From Methylophaga thalassica MP (GTDB taxonomy: Bacteria; Pseudomonadota; Gammaproteobacteria; Nitrosococcales; Methylophagaceae), in contig NZ_AFIG01000003.1 in NCBI RefSeq assembly GCF_000214595.1, positions 620,001 through 684,000 of the forward strand: a DNA stretch of 64,000 nucleotides, written 5' to 3'. Every line of letters begins with the position of its first letter. Position 1 is the stretch's first letter. The notes under the pieces were generated by a model that worked only from the letters and a program-made list of their open reading frames with translations, was not told the origin of the DNA and ran no database searches. Below, piece after piece: positions 8,331-16,027 of the stretch. The position numbers and the translations under genes were made by a program.

Positions 8331-8561
8331 ATGTCAGAATTTCAAAAAGAAATTGATACCTCCGGCCTCAATTGCCCTCTTCCTGTGTTAAAAGCCCGGA
8401 AAGCACTCGCCGATATGTCACCTGGACAACGGCTTTTATTGATTGCCACCGACAAAGGTGCAAATAAAGATATTCCTACTTTTTGTAAAATGACAGGCAA
8501 TACATTAATAGAAATGTCTGAAGTCGACGATAAATATCATTTTGTTGTTGAGAAAGCCTAA
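8331..8561 (+). CDS. tusA: TusA-family sulfurtransferase
   Basis: A 76-residue cytoplasmic sulfur carrier of the TusA/SirA family. The N-terminal motif GLNCPLPVLKARKAL places the persulfide-carrying cysteine at C15, in the diagnostic CPxP setting. TusA proteins relay sulfur for tRNA thiolation, molybdenum cofactor assembly or dissimilatory sulfur oxidation. It is transcribed divergently from the M48-soxYZ operon, so a shared control region of about 100 bases lies between them. The sulfur theme on both sides of that region suggests a functional link. The sequence cannot tell the tRNA role from the oxidative role. Confidence 0.9.
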   Translation: MSEFQKEIDTSGLNCPLPVLKARKALADMSPGQRLLLIATDKGANKDIPTFCKMTGNTLIEMSEVDDKYHFVVEKA

Positions 8562-8795
8562 TTTGACATCGTACTGAATGGTGGCGATTCATCACACTAC
8601 GCGCCAATATTGATCACTTGCTCAGTTATGATCCGAAACAGCACATCGCCAAATACTGCTGAATAAGCGCTGAACAGAATTTACTCTATAAAAAACAGTA
8701 ACTAATATCTGTTTTAATGCCAGAGTAAAAGGTGGCACCTTATCTGCTTGTTTTTAAAATGTTTTTTCATTTTAAATAATATGGAGCAGTTATTA

Positions 8796-10166
8796 ATGAA
8801 CAACATCAGTCCACTCAAACACACAGGATTCATTGCCAGTTCTATCTTTTTCACGATATTAAGCAGCCCGGCATTTGCGGAAATAAGCTGTGATTCAGAA
8901 TCAACAGAAGCGAAACATCATTACATTCCGGCTAATAATAAAACGGTCCACTGGGGCTACTTTAGTAAAAATAAAGCACCACAGGCAGTTGTTCAATCTG
9001 GTGATTTTGTGACTCTGGAAACATTGACACATCATGCTAATGACGACGCAGAAAGAATGGTAAAGGGCGATCCCGGTGCTGAGAGCGTTTTTAAATGGGA
9101 AAAAAATGATAAAGGTGTGGATCGACGCGGTGCTGGCCCCATGGATGCGTCAATCTATGGTCGTGGTGCCGGTGAAGGTTTCGGAGTTCATGTTTTAACT
9201 GGTCCGGTCTATGTCTGTGGTGCAGAGCCAGGTGACGTTCTTGAAGTACGCATTCTGGATATGTACCCACGTCCCTCTGGAAACCCTAAGTATGCTGGCA
9301 AAACATATGGGGTCAATGCTGCAGCATGGTGGGGATATCACTACAACGATATGATCGAAGATCCAAAACCGCGTGAAGTCATTACTATTTTTGAGCTTGA
9401 CGCAACAGGTGAGAAAGACTGGGCAAAAGCTATCTACAACTATCGATGGGTACCACAGACAGACCCAAATGGGGTTGTCCATGAAAAAATTGACTACCCT
9501 GGTGTTCCCGTTGATCACAGCACCATCACAAAAAACACAAAAGTCCTTGAGAATATTCGCGTTCCTGTCAGATTACATTTTGGAACAATGGGGGTAGCTC
9601 CGGTCGAAACTGATTATGTCGACTCTATTCCTCCAGGCTATTTTGGCGGCAACATTGATGACTGGCGTATTGGTAAAGGTGGCACCATGTACTATCCGGT
9701 TGCGGTTGAAGGCGCCTTACTCAGTGCCGGCGATCCGCATGCAGCACAAGGTGACTCAGAACTTGCTGGAACCGCTATCGAAACCTCAATGACAGGCGTC
9801 GTTCAAGTTATTCTTCACAAACAAAATGAGTTGCAAGATACGGTTTTGCAAGGCCTGGATTATCCTCTACTGGAAACAGACACCGAATGGGTTGTTCACG
9901 GCTTTAGTTATCCTAATTACCTTGAAGCACTTGGGGAAAAAGCACAGAGCGAGATTTACGCAAAATCCTCTATCGACAATGCCATGCGCGATGCTTTTAG
10001 AAAAATGCGCCACTTCCTGATGACGGCTAAGGGACTCACTGAAGATGAGGCCATTTCATTAATGTCAGTATCCGCTGACTTCGGTATTACACAAGTGGTA
10101 GATGGTAATTGGGGCGTTCATGGTGTCATTGAAAAACGCGTCTTTGCTGGCGATTCAATAAACTGA
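8796..10166 (+). CDS. Exported acetamidase/formamidase-family protein
   Basis: A 456-residue protein of the FmdA/AmdA family, which hydrolyses formamide or short amides to the acid and ammonia. I chose ATG 8796, which follows a GGAG site by 9 bases; it begins a signal peptide ending near SSPAFAE (about residue 31). Most family members are cytoplasmic, so export is unusual. Family-type blocks visible are YIPANNKTVHWG near the start, GPVYVCGAEPGD, GYFGGNIDDWRIGKGGTMYYPV and GALLSAGDPHAAQGDSE. The last block resembles the conserved GDxHxxQGDGE segment. Formamide could provide C1 and nitrogen for a methylotroph. The substrate is not proven. It stands alone, with a terminator just after it. Confidence 0.85.
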   Translation: MNNISPLKHTGFIASSIFFTILSSPAFAEISCDSESTEAKHHYIPANNKTVHWGYFSKNKAPQAVVQSGDFVTLETLTHHANDDAERMVKGDPGAESVFKWEKNDKGVDRRGAGPMDASIYGRGAGEGFGVHVLTGPVYVCGAEPGDVLEVRILDMYPRPSGNPKYAGKTYGVNAAAWWGYHYNDMIEDPKPREVITIFELDATGEKDWAKAIYNYRWVPQTDPNGVVHEKIDYPGVPVDHSTITKNTKVLENIRVPVRLHFGTMGVAPVETDYVDSIPPGYFGGNIDDWRIGKGGTMYYPVAVEGALLSAGDPHAAQGDSELAGTAIETSMTGVVQVILHKQNELQDTVLQGLDYPLLETDTEWVVHGFSYPNYLEALGEKAQSEIYAKSSIDNAMRDAFRKMRHFLMTAKGLTEDEAISLMSVSADFGITQVVDGNWGVHGVIEKRVFAGDSIN

Positions 10167-10198
10167 TTAGCTTTAATATTTTTATCCATCAGAACACC

Positions 10199-10226
10199 AA
10201 AAAGGCTATCTACAGATAGCCTTTTT
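10199..10226 (+). terminator. Rho-independent terminator after the amidase gene
   Basis: A 12-bp stem AAAAAGGCTATC / GATAGCCTTTTT around the loop TACA, 33 bases after the amidase stop. It ends in a T-run on the plus strand. Confidence 0.85.
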
Positions 10227-10484
10227 AATGGAACACTCCTGCTCGATGACCAGGAATAAAATTGTGATGAGGTATTTTGTTCTTCTATTTCGATTTACTA
10301 ATGATGCCTGACATTAGCCAGACAGTTTTATCTGGTAAAAATGAGTCTGAAACCATAATGCTGAATCATCCATTATCACGTCAGTATCATTTTGTTAGTG
10401 TCCCAAAATTGTCCCAAATGGGCATTTTTAGGATCTGACGCTGAAACCAGATTAATGTAACTTATTGAAAAAATGAAGATTAAT
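10227..10484. other. Non-coding stretch with GTCCCAAA direct repeat next to tRNA-Arg
   Basis: About 260 bases hold no convincing gene. Near 10400-10420 there is a direct repeat TGTCCCAAA-attn-TGTCCCAAA followed by TGGGCA, which can also fold back on TGTCCCA. It lies about 65 bases beyond the tRNA 3' end. Such short repeats can be integrase arm sites near tRNA integration targets, but no integrase or duplicated tRNA end was seen. Confidence 0.3.
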
Positions 10485-10561
10485 TGGCGTCCCCGGCAGG
10501 AGTCGAACCTGCGACCTTCCCCTTAGGAGGGGGACGCTCTATCCTGCTGAGCTACGGGGAC
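10485..10561 (-). tRNA. tRNA-Arg(CCT)
   Basis: A 77-base tRNA folds cleanly on the minus strand. The acceptor stem is GTCCCCG/CGGGGAC, the D stem GCTC/GAGC, the anticodon stem TCCCC/GGGGA with loop CTCCTAA (anticodon CCT, reading AGG), and the T arm GCAGG-TTCGACT-CCTGC. The discriminator G and the CCA tail are encoded. Confidence 0.97.
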
Positions 10562-10705
10562 ATTGGGCAGGCATTATAACAGCGATAAGCCTGAAGCCTA
10601 AAACTCAATATTGTTTCTGAGTCATCATCACTAAAACGCGATACGCCACTGGTCAAATTAGTCTGGATTATGTGTTTTAACTCAACGTGATTTTAAACAG
10701 ACAAA

Positions 10706-10730
10706 AAAGCCGTCACTCTATGACGGCTTT
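10706..10730 (-). terminator. Rho-independent terminator after the PEP-CTERM-like gene
   Basis: A 10-bp stem AAAGCCGTCA / TGACGGCTTT around the loop CTCTA, followed on the minus strand by a T6 run. It lies 25 bases after the stop of the gene at 10755-11249. Confidence 0.82.
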
Positions 10731-10754
10731 AAACGTTTGAAATACTGAAATTAA

Positions 10755-11249
10755 TTAGACAGCTAGTTTTGCTTTACGGCGTAAGCCCATAAAACCCAGT
10801 AGTGCAGGTGCAAACAGCAAGACAGCTGGTGGTAAAGGAACCGCAGAAACTTCGAAAGAAGTAAAGCGAACTTCACCCAGGATGTTAGTATTTATCGATT
10901 GTCCTCTGTCATCCCAAGTTATGTAAGCTAAATCGTCTGCTCCAACCCAGCTTATGCCATTAGCCAACCAAGTTTGTGTGCTAATGACAATATCGCCAGT
11001 ATCAAACAGGTCAGATAAAGTGAATGAGCTAGAAGCAGAGCTCCAGTTAAAAACGGAAAACTCTCCGAAAGACAATACGCCGTCGTTATTCAGATCTTCT
11101 CCCACAAAATTCCCAGAAAACGTAAATTCACCACCGTCATAAGTCGGCCATCCTGCATCAAAATTAGCTTTAACAACAGTCGCAGCAGAAGCTGTCAGAG
11201 ATAACGTCAATAAACCCAGGCTTAATAGCATCCACACTATTTTTTTCAT
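10755..11249 (-). CDS. Secreted PEP-CTERM-like sorting-signal protein
   Basis: A 164-residue exported protein of unknown function. I chose ATG 11249, six bases after a GGAG site; residues 1-22 are a signal peptide. The C-terminus has the tripartite PEP-CTERM form: VPLPPA, a hydrophobic helix (about 143-156), then GLRRKAK. PEP-CTERM tails are recognised by exosortase and are linked to exopolysaccharide and biofilm. The motif here is the VPLPPA variant seen in Gammaproteobacteria. The central part is Ser/Asp/Trp-rich, with an EF-hand-like DLNNDGVLSFGEF at about residues 53-65 that could bind calcium. No exosortase gene is in the window. A GEMM-like structured leader lies just upstream. Confidence 0.8.
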   Translation of the reverse strand: MKKIVWMLLSLGLLTLSLTASAATVVKANFDAGWPTYDGGEFTFSGNFVGEDLNNDGVLSFGEFSVFNWSSASSSFTLSDLFDTGDIVISTQTWLANGISWVGADDLAYITWDDRGQSINTNILGEVRFTSFEVSAVPLPPAVLLFAPALLGFMGLRRKAKLAV

Positions 11250-11265
11250 AAAAATCTCCATTTCA

Positions 11266-11340
11266 TGCAGCCCAGCCCTGATGCCACTAATGCACAGCTG
11301 TAGGTTTTCCGTCCCTGACTCACATCAGGTTTGGCGATAA
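11266..11340 (-). ncRNA. Possible GEMM (cyclic-di-GMP-I) riboswitch, divergent
   Basis: The leader of the PEP-CTERM-like gene carries GCCAAACC, then a perfect stem CCTGAT/GTCAGG closed by the GNRA loop GTGA (11314-11329), then GGGACGGAAAACC. This order matches the c-di-GMP-I core (GCAAACC, GNRA hairpin, GGGACGCAAAGCC) except for two changes. Further on, GGGCTGGGCTGC resembles the closing AGCCGGGTTGCC strand. The second helix is hard to pair in full. It ends about 15 bases before the start codon, so translational control is the likely mode. I treat it as a candidate, not a certain call. Confidence 0.45.
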
Positions 11341-11730
11341 TATGTTGAACAAAATTAATAAATTAAAGTTAACTTGCTATGGCGAGTAACAGATGAACAC
11401 TTATATTCTGTTGTTAACAGGTTACTTAAATCGAATTAGAAAAAAAATCATCCTTAAGTATGATTTTTTTAAAAATTGACTTTAAATTCATAGTAAAAAT
11501 TGAGTCAAAAAAATGTTCAGAGAGAATATTAACTCACGTCAACATATCTCTAATTGAGTTTAGATTCAGTAGAGCGAACAAATCCTCTACAAAAGATATG
11601 TTGAATCGCTAACACACTGTTTACCCTTAATTAAGCAGCAATTCTTTGGAACTCCAAAGTCACTATCGCCCATTCATAATCATTAACTTACCAGTAACGT
11701 GATAGACATCATGCTTTCGTATAAAAGCAG
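11341..11730. other. AT-rich intergenic region between divergent genes
   Basis: About 390 bases without a supported gene. It contains long A/T tracts near 11430-11480 (possibly bent DNA) and a perfect 10-bp inverted repeat, CAACATATCT at 11540-11549 and AGATATGTTG at 11594-11603, 44 bases apart. The repeat could be a paired operator. The promoter of the PEP-CTERM-like gene should lie at its left end. Confidence 0.4.
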
Positions 11731-11757
11731 TTAACTTTCACTTTTCACTGCCGATAT
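11731..11757 (+). promoter_or_regulatory. Sigma-28 (FliA)-type promoter for the PAS chemoreceptor gene
   Basis: TTAA, 15 bases, then GCCGATAT. The FliA consensus is TAAA-N15-GCCGATAA; the spacing is exact and the -10 matches 7 of 8. It lies 53 bases before the chemoreceptor ATG. The same form occurs before flgM and cheV in this window, which raises confidence. Confidence 0.7.
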
Positions 11758-11809
11758 AAGATGCATACAATTAAATTGCACACTATTTGCGAAGAGGCGA
11801 AAAAAAGAC

Positions 11810-13126
11810 ATGTTTGGTAAAACAAAACAGTTAATCACCGAGAATGCGGTATTAAAAAACGAACTCACTCCCTTGCTGGAGATTTTCACCGCAATGCAGT
11901 CATCACTCGCCATTATTGAGTTCACACCTGAAGGTATCATCACCACAGTAAACGACAATTTTTCTCGGGTAACAGGTTATTCCTCTTCTGAACTGATAGG
12001 ACAGCATCATCAACTGTTATGCGATAAATCCGAAGTTGAATCTTCCCGATATAAAGATTTTTGGAAGCATCTAAAGAACGGTGAGTATTTTTCAGGGGAA
12101 GTATTACGCAAGCATAAAAACGGCCATGATATATGGCTGGAAGCCAATTATTTCCCAATAAAAAATGGTGAAGGCCGTGTCGTTAAAATTTTTAAGATTG
12201 CTAACGATGTGACCGAACGTGTAGAACATTCTCGTAGTAATGATAGTTTGCTATCTGCAATCGATCGTTCAATGGCTATCATAGAGTTTGATATGGGAGG
12301 TCGTGTCACCAATGCCAATCAAAATTTTCTGAGCCTTATGGGATATAAGCTTGATGAAGTGAAAGGACAGCACCATAGAATTTTTTGTGACTCAGACTAT
12401 GTAAAAAGTCCTGAATATGCCAAGTTCTGGGAACAATTGAATGAGGGACGTTTTATTGCAGACAATTTTAAACGGATAAATAAATATCAATCTGCTGTTT
12501 GGTTGGAAGCCACCTATAACCCTATATTCGATAGTAATGGCAAGCCCTATCGAGTCATTAAATTTGCCACTGACATTACTGAAAAAGTTCGCCGTTCCGA
12601 GGAAGAAAAAGCGGCCGCTAACACAGCCTATACAATATCACTGGAGACAGAAAAGTTATCCTCGACAGGTGAAGATATTATTTTTAAAACCATTGATAAA
12701 CTTGAAGAATTGAAACAACAATTCAGTCATTCATCAACCGAGTTGGAACAGCTAGGTGTAGAAACCGCACAAATATCATTTATCGTTAAAACGATCAGCG
12801 ATATCACTGAACAAACAAACTTACTCGCCTTAAATGCCGCAATAGAAGCTGCAAGAGCGGGTGATAGTGGGCGTGGTTTTGCTGTTGTGGCTGATGAAGT
12901 TCGCTCACTGGCTACACGGACCTCACAATCAACGGCCGAAATAGCGAGCATGATTAATAAAATCCAGTCTAAAAGTGATTCCGTCATAAAAAGTATGTCC
13001 GGAAGCATGTCGGGTGTCGAATCAGGCGTTGAGTTTGCTAATACCGCAGGGAATACCATCAGCCAAATCAGAAGCGGTGCAAAAAAAGTCGTGGAAGTGG
13101 TAGAAAATTTATCGAATCTTCACTAA
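11810..13126 (+). CDS. Soluble PAS-PAS methyl-accepting chemotaxis protein (BdlA-like)
   Basis: A 438-residue cytoplasmic signal transducer. Two PAS domains follow in tandem (about residues 20-140 and 143-265). Each has the sequence logic GY..(D/S)E(L/V).GQHH..(L/F)CD, so they look like a duplication. The signalling domain at about 270-430 carries the MCP tip [28 protein letters not shown] that contacts CheA/CheW. There is no transmembrane segment. Length and order match BdlA, the biofilm dispersion protein of Pseudomonas, and Aer-like energy sensors. The methyl-accepting helices are short, as in BdlA. A FliA-type promoter precedes it. The PAS ligand (FAD, heme or other) is not evident. Confidence 0.9.
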   Translation: MFGKTKQLITENAVLKNELTPLLEIFTAMQSSLAIIEFTPEGIITTVNDNFSRVTGYSSSELIGQHHQLLCDKSEVESSRYKDFWKHLKNGEYFSGEVLRKHKNGHDIWLEANYFPIKNGEGRVVKIFKIANDVTERVEHSRSNDSLLSAIDRSMAIIEFDMGGRVTNANQNFLSLMGYKLDEVKGQHHRIFCDSDYVKSPEYAKFWEQLNEGRFIADNFKRINKYQSAVWLEATYNPIFDSNGKPYRVIKFATDITEKVRRSEEEKAAANTAYTISLETEKLSSTGEDIIFKTIDKLEELKQQFSHSSTELEQLGVETAQISFIVKTISDITEQTNLLALNAAIEAARAGDSGRGFAVVADEVRSLATRTSQSTAEIASMINKIQSKSDSVIKSMSGSMSGVESGVEFANTAGNTISQIRSGAKKVVEVVENLSNLH

Positions 13127-13146
13127 CACTATTAGTGATAAACCAT

Positions 13147-13172
13147 CGAGCCGCACACAGGTGTGTGGCTCG
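13147..13172 (+). terminator. Rho-independent terminator after the chemoreceptor gene
   Basis: A 12-base-arm hairpin, CGAGCCGCACAC / GTGTGTGGCTCG (one G-T pair), with a very small AG loop, starting 20 bases after the chemoreceptor stop. The tail is ATAATATTTATT, T-rich but interrupted. Confidence 0.65.
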
Positions 13173-13202
13173 ATAATATTTATTGTGCCCTTGTCACAGG
13201 GT

Positions 13203-13757
13203 TTACCATGGAATAATGGTTAAACCAACAATAACAAATACTAGGGAAGCAGCCCATCTAGCCACATTCAAAGGGATCACTTTCAACATGGCTTCTCCTG
13301 CGTATACTACTGGAACATTGGCTAATAACATGCCAATTGTCGTGCCCAGTGTCACCATAAAAATATTTTGGTAGGTTGCAGCAAGCGCAATAGTAGCGAC
13401 TTGCGTTTTATCACCAATCTCAGCAATGAAAAATAACACGGTGGTAACGACAAACGCCCCGTATCTAGCATATTTAATCGCATCATCATCTTCCTTGTCT
13501 GGTATCAATAACCAAGCGGCCATCGCAATAAAACTCAAGCCCAGTATCCACTGACCTGTTGGACCAAGAATAAATTGTCCAAGCCAGGTGCCCAGCCAGG
13601 CAGATGCAGCATGATTGAGGAGTGTAGCAACAAGGATTCCAGCCACGATGGCTGATTTATGGCTAAAACGTGCAGCTAGCATTAAAGATAAAAGCTGGGT
13701 TTTATCACCGATTTCCGCTAGCGAAACCGTGAGAACAGAAGTAAAGAAAGCATCCAT
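13203..13757 (-). CDS. TMEM165/GDT1-family (UPF0016) manganese exporter
   Basis: A 184-residue inner-membrane protein with about six transmembrane helices in two halves. Each half carries the family motif E-x-G-D-K-T (EIGDKTQ near residues 14 and 116). Bacterial members such as MneA export Mn2+. I chose ATG 13757, eight bases after a GGAG site; the longer frame has a poor N-terminus that overlaps the leader RNA. The upstream leader matches the yybP-ykoY manganese riboswitch, which independently supports a manganese role. It is monocistronic. Confidence 0.9.
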   Translation of the reverse strand: MDAFFTSVLTVSLAEIGDKTQLLSLMLAARFSHKSAIVAGILVATLLNHAASAWLGTWLGQFILGPTGQWILGLSFIAMAAWLLIPDKEDDDAIKYARYGAFVVTTVLFFIAEIGDKTQVATIALAATYQNIFMVTLGTTIGMLLANVPVVYAGEAMLKVIPLNVARWAASLVFVIVGLTIIPW

Positions 13758-13765
13758 TAAATAAA

Positions 13766-13942
13766 CTCCGGCGGGATAACAATACCAAGACAAACAACGA
13801 TCTCCCGCCAAGAGGAATCATTATTTGTCTTAGGTCTTGTCAATACCAGCAAGCTGGTACGAAACTGCCATGGACCTTGAGGGTCCAATTATGTTGACAG
13901 CTTCAAACACCGGTAGGTGAGTAGACTACTCCCCCAAGACGA
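13766..13942 (-). ncRNA. yybP-ykoY-type manganese riboswitch
   Basis: The leader begins CTTGGGGGAGTAG, the characteristic opening of gammaproteobacterial yybP-ykoY RNAs. Further on come CTGTCAACAT and ATTGACAAGACCT, which match the conserved internal loops of the motif. Downstream, AAGACAAA can pair with TTTGTCTT, and GGCGGGA with TCCCGCC right beside the GGAG ribosome site, giving a plausible expression platform that hides the ribosome site. The family binds Mn2+ and turns on exporters. Exact ends are estimated. Confidence 0.8.
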
Positions 13943-14091
13943 TGACAATATTCTAGCTGTTATCTAATTATTTGCCTATGGTTAATCTGCATTTTTTATT
14001 GGCGGCTTTTATCCAATGAGCGCATTATCCAATCGCAGGTAACAACACTCATCAACTTAATTAATCTGCTATAAACGTATACTGAAATACA

Positions 14092-14724
14092 ATGTCTGAC
14101 ATGGTTATCAAACTTGCAGAGCAAAGCTACCTTCTTAAAGGAGTAGCAAAACAGATTGCAGAAAACTTGCTCACTGAAATAAATCAGATAAGCGCACTCT
14201 CCCCTTTTCGACAAATGTCGACTAAGCGCGGATATTATGTAGGAGCAAAAATGACCAATTGTGGTGACTTAGGCTGGGTAAGTGATAACAAGGGATACCG
14301 TTATACAGCTATTGACCCACTGACAAATATGCCGTGGCCATCCATGCCTGAGTTATTTGAATCGCTGGCAGAAGAAAATGCCTCATTGGTAGAGTTTCAA
14401 CATTTCCAGCCTAATGCTTGTCTTATCAATCAGTACACTCCCGGTGTCGGTATGGGCTTGCACCAGGATAAGGACGAAAAAGACTTCACTCAGCCTATTG
14501 TTTCCGTCTCTCTCGGCGTACCGGCCATATTTCAATTTGGTAGTAATAAACGCAATGAAACACCTAATTACCATTTACTTGAGCATGGTGATATCGTCAT
14601 CTGGGGAGGCGTTGACCGTTTACGCTTTCATGGTATAAAACCGATCAAACTCGCTCATCACCCTCTAACCGGTCAATTTAGATATAACCTGACATTTCGC
14701 AATACAGGGACGACTATCGACTAG
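14092..14724 (+). CDS. alkB: DNA oxidative demethylase AlkB
   Basis: Fe(II)/2-oxoglutarate dioxygenase that repairs 1-methyladenine and 3-methylcytosine by oxidative demethylation. The protein is 210 residues, the usual size. Iron ligands are H124 and D126 (LHQDKDEKDF) and H180 (RFHGI). R198 and R203 in RYNLTFR bind 2-oxoglutarate. IVSVSLGVPAIFQFG matches the family core. No ada gene is adjacent and no Ada box is obvious, so alkylation control cannot be shown. A cell that handles methylated C1 compounds and formaldehyde could need this repair constantly, which is inference. Confidence 0.94.
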   Translation: MSDMVIKLAEQSYLLKGVAKQIAENLLTEINQISALSPFRQMSTKRGYYVGAKMTNCGDLGWVSDNKGYRYTAIDPLTNMPWPSMPELFESLAEENASLVEFQHFQPNACLINQYTPGVGMGLHQDKDEKDFTQPIVSVSLGVPAIFQFGSNKRNETPNYHLLEHGDIVIWGGVDRLRFHGIKPIKLAHHPLTGQFRYNLTFRNTGTTID

Positions 14725-14893
14725 ACTAAAAAAAACGTTATACGCATAATGATTAGATTTAGAGTCTGAAAGCCAAGTTTAATTGAGGCATTTTGATACT
14801 TTTAACTAGCAGCCTACAGGTTTCGTAAGCTGTCTTTAGTGGCTTTATTGCAGGATGCGCGGTCAGAAGTGCCACATAATCAGGTAAACCATC

Positions 14894-16027
14894 TTGATTC
14901 GCGAAGACAAACTAATCACTCAGAGTCCCTATGCAAAAGCCAGGAGGCAAAGCATTCTGAAAAAATCAAAACACGTATTGATCATTGATGACCAATCTAC
15001 AGGGCGCACAATTCTAGAACGCATTATTCAACAAATTGCTGACAATATTGTTGTTACGTCGTTAAGTAGTCCGGGAGAAGGTCTAATATGGCTTAACGAT
15101 AATGAACCGGATCTCATCGTCACCGACTATCGTATGCCGAATATGAATGGTGTGGAATTTATTCAAAAAATTCGCGTCATGCCTCATTGTCAGACTGTAC
15201 CTATTGTGATGATCACTGTTGTTAGTGAAAAATCTGTTCGCTACGATGCTCTTGAAGCAGGTACTACCGCATTCCTAACCCGACCAATAGATCAGATTGA
15301 ATGCCGAACCACTTGCCGAAATCTACTTCAAATGCAGGAACAGCACCTGATTATTCAAGACCGTGCAGACTGGCTGGCAAGGCAAGTTGAGATTGCCACA
15401 AAGAAAGTGGTCGATCGCGAAAAAGAAACCTTATTACGATTAGCTCGTGCTGGCGAATATCGAGATGAAGGCACAGGAAATCATGTTATTCGTATGGCGA
15501 AGTATGCACGCGTGATTGCTGAGTCGCTTAATACTTTCAGTCAGAGAGAGTGTGAGGAATTAGAATATACCGCTCCCATGCATGATATTGGGAAAATTGG
15601 TATTCCTGACGGTATATTGCTTAAAGCAGGCCCGCTAAGTGAACATGAGTGGGGAATCATGCAAACCCATACGACTATTGGACATGCCATTTTATCGGAC
15701 AGCCAGTCTCGCTACATGCAAACGGGCGCTATCATCGCCTTGAATCATCATGAACGTTTCGATGGAAAAGGTTATCCGAATGGATTAAAGGGTGATGAAA
15801 TTCCCCTCATCGCACGTGTTGTTGCTGTAGCCGATGTATTTGATGCCCTTGTCTCTGAAAGACCATACAAAGTGGCATGGCCATTTCAAGACGCCATTGA
15901 CTATATAAGAAAACAATCTGGCAGCCATTTTGACCCTGAATGTGTTGATGCGTTTATCGAAAGTCTCGATAAGATAAAAGCAATTCAGGCTGAGTATGCG
16001 GATGAACCTAATGAACGATTCAGATAA
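14894..16027 (+). CDS. rpfG: RpfG-type response regulator with HD-GYP phosphodiesterase domain
   Basis: A 377-residue cytoplasmic regulator that should degrade c-di-GMP. The receiver domain (about 25-145) has acidic D32-D33 and phospho-acceptor D78 in VTDYRMPN. The HD-GYP domain (about 180-370) has the metal pair H230-D231 in HDIGKIG, then HHE at 285-287 and GYP at 293-295. The start is TTG 14894: an in-frame TAA at 14885 blocks any extension and no ATG precedes the receiver domain. A weak AGG site lies upstream. The gene overlaps rpfC by 17 bases in the layout chosen here. The kinase partner and the nearby rpfF identify it as the output of a DSF system. Confidence 0.9.
   Translation: MIREDKLITQSPYAKARRQSILKKSKHVLIIDDQSTGRTILERIIQQIADNIVVTSLSSPGEGLIWLNDNEPDLIVTDYRMPNMNGVEFIQKIRVMPHCQTVPIVMITVVSEKSVRYDALEAGTTAFLTRPIDQIECRTTCRNLLQMQEQHLIIQDRADWLARQVEIATKKVVDREKETLLRLARAGEYRDEGTGNHVIRMAKYARVIAESLNTFSQRECEELEYTAPMHDIGKIGIPDGILLKAGPLSEHEWGIMQTHTTIGHAILSDSQSRYMQTGAIIALNHHERFDGKGYPNGLKGDEIPLIARVVAVADVFDALVSERPYKVAWPFQDAIDYIRKQSGSHFDPECVDAFIESLDKIKAIQAEYADEPNERFR

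Noticed and set aside
9195-9518. Antisense open frame in the amidase gene
   Set aside because: Cys/Val-rich composition with no motif; it is the shadow of a conserved coding strand.
10227-10561. Prophage or genomic island at tRNA-Arg
   Set aside because: No integrase, phage gene or duplicated tRNA end was found; only short direct repeats.
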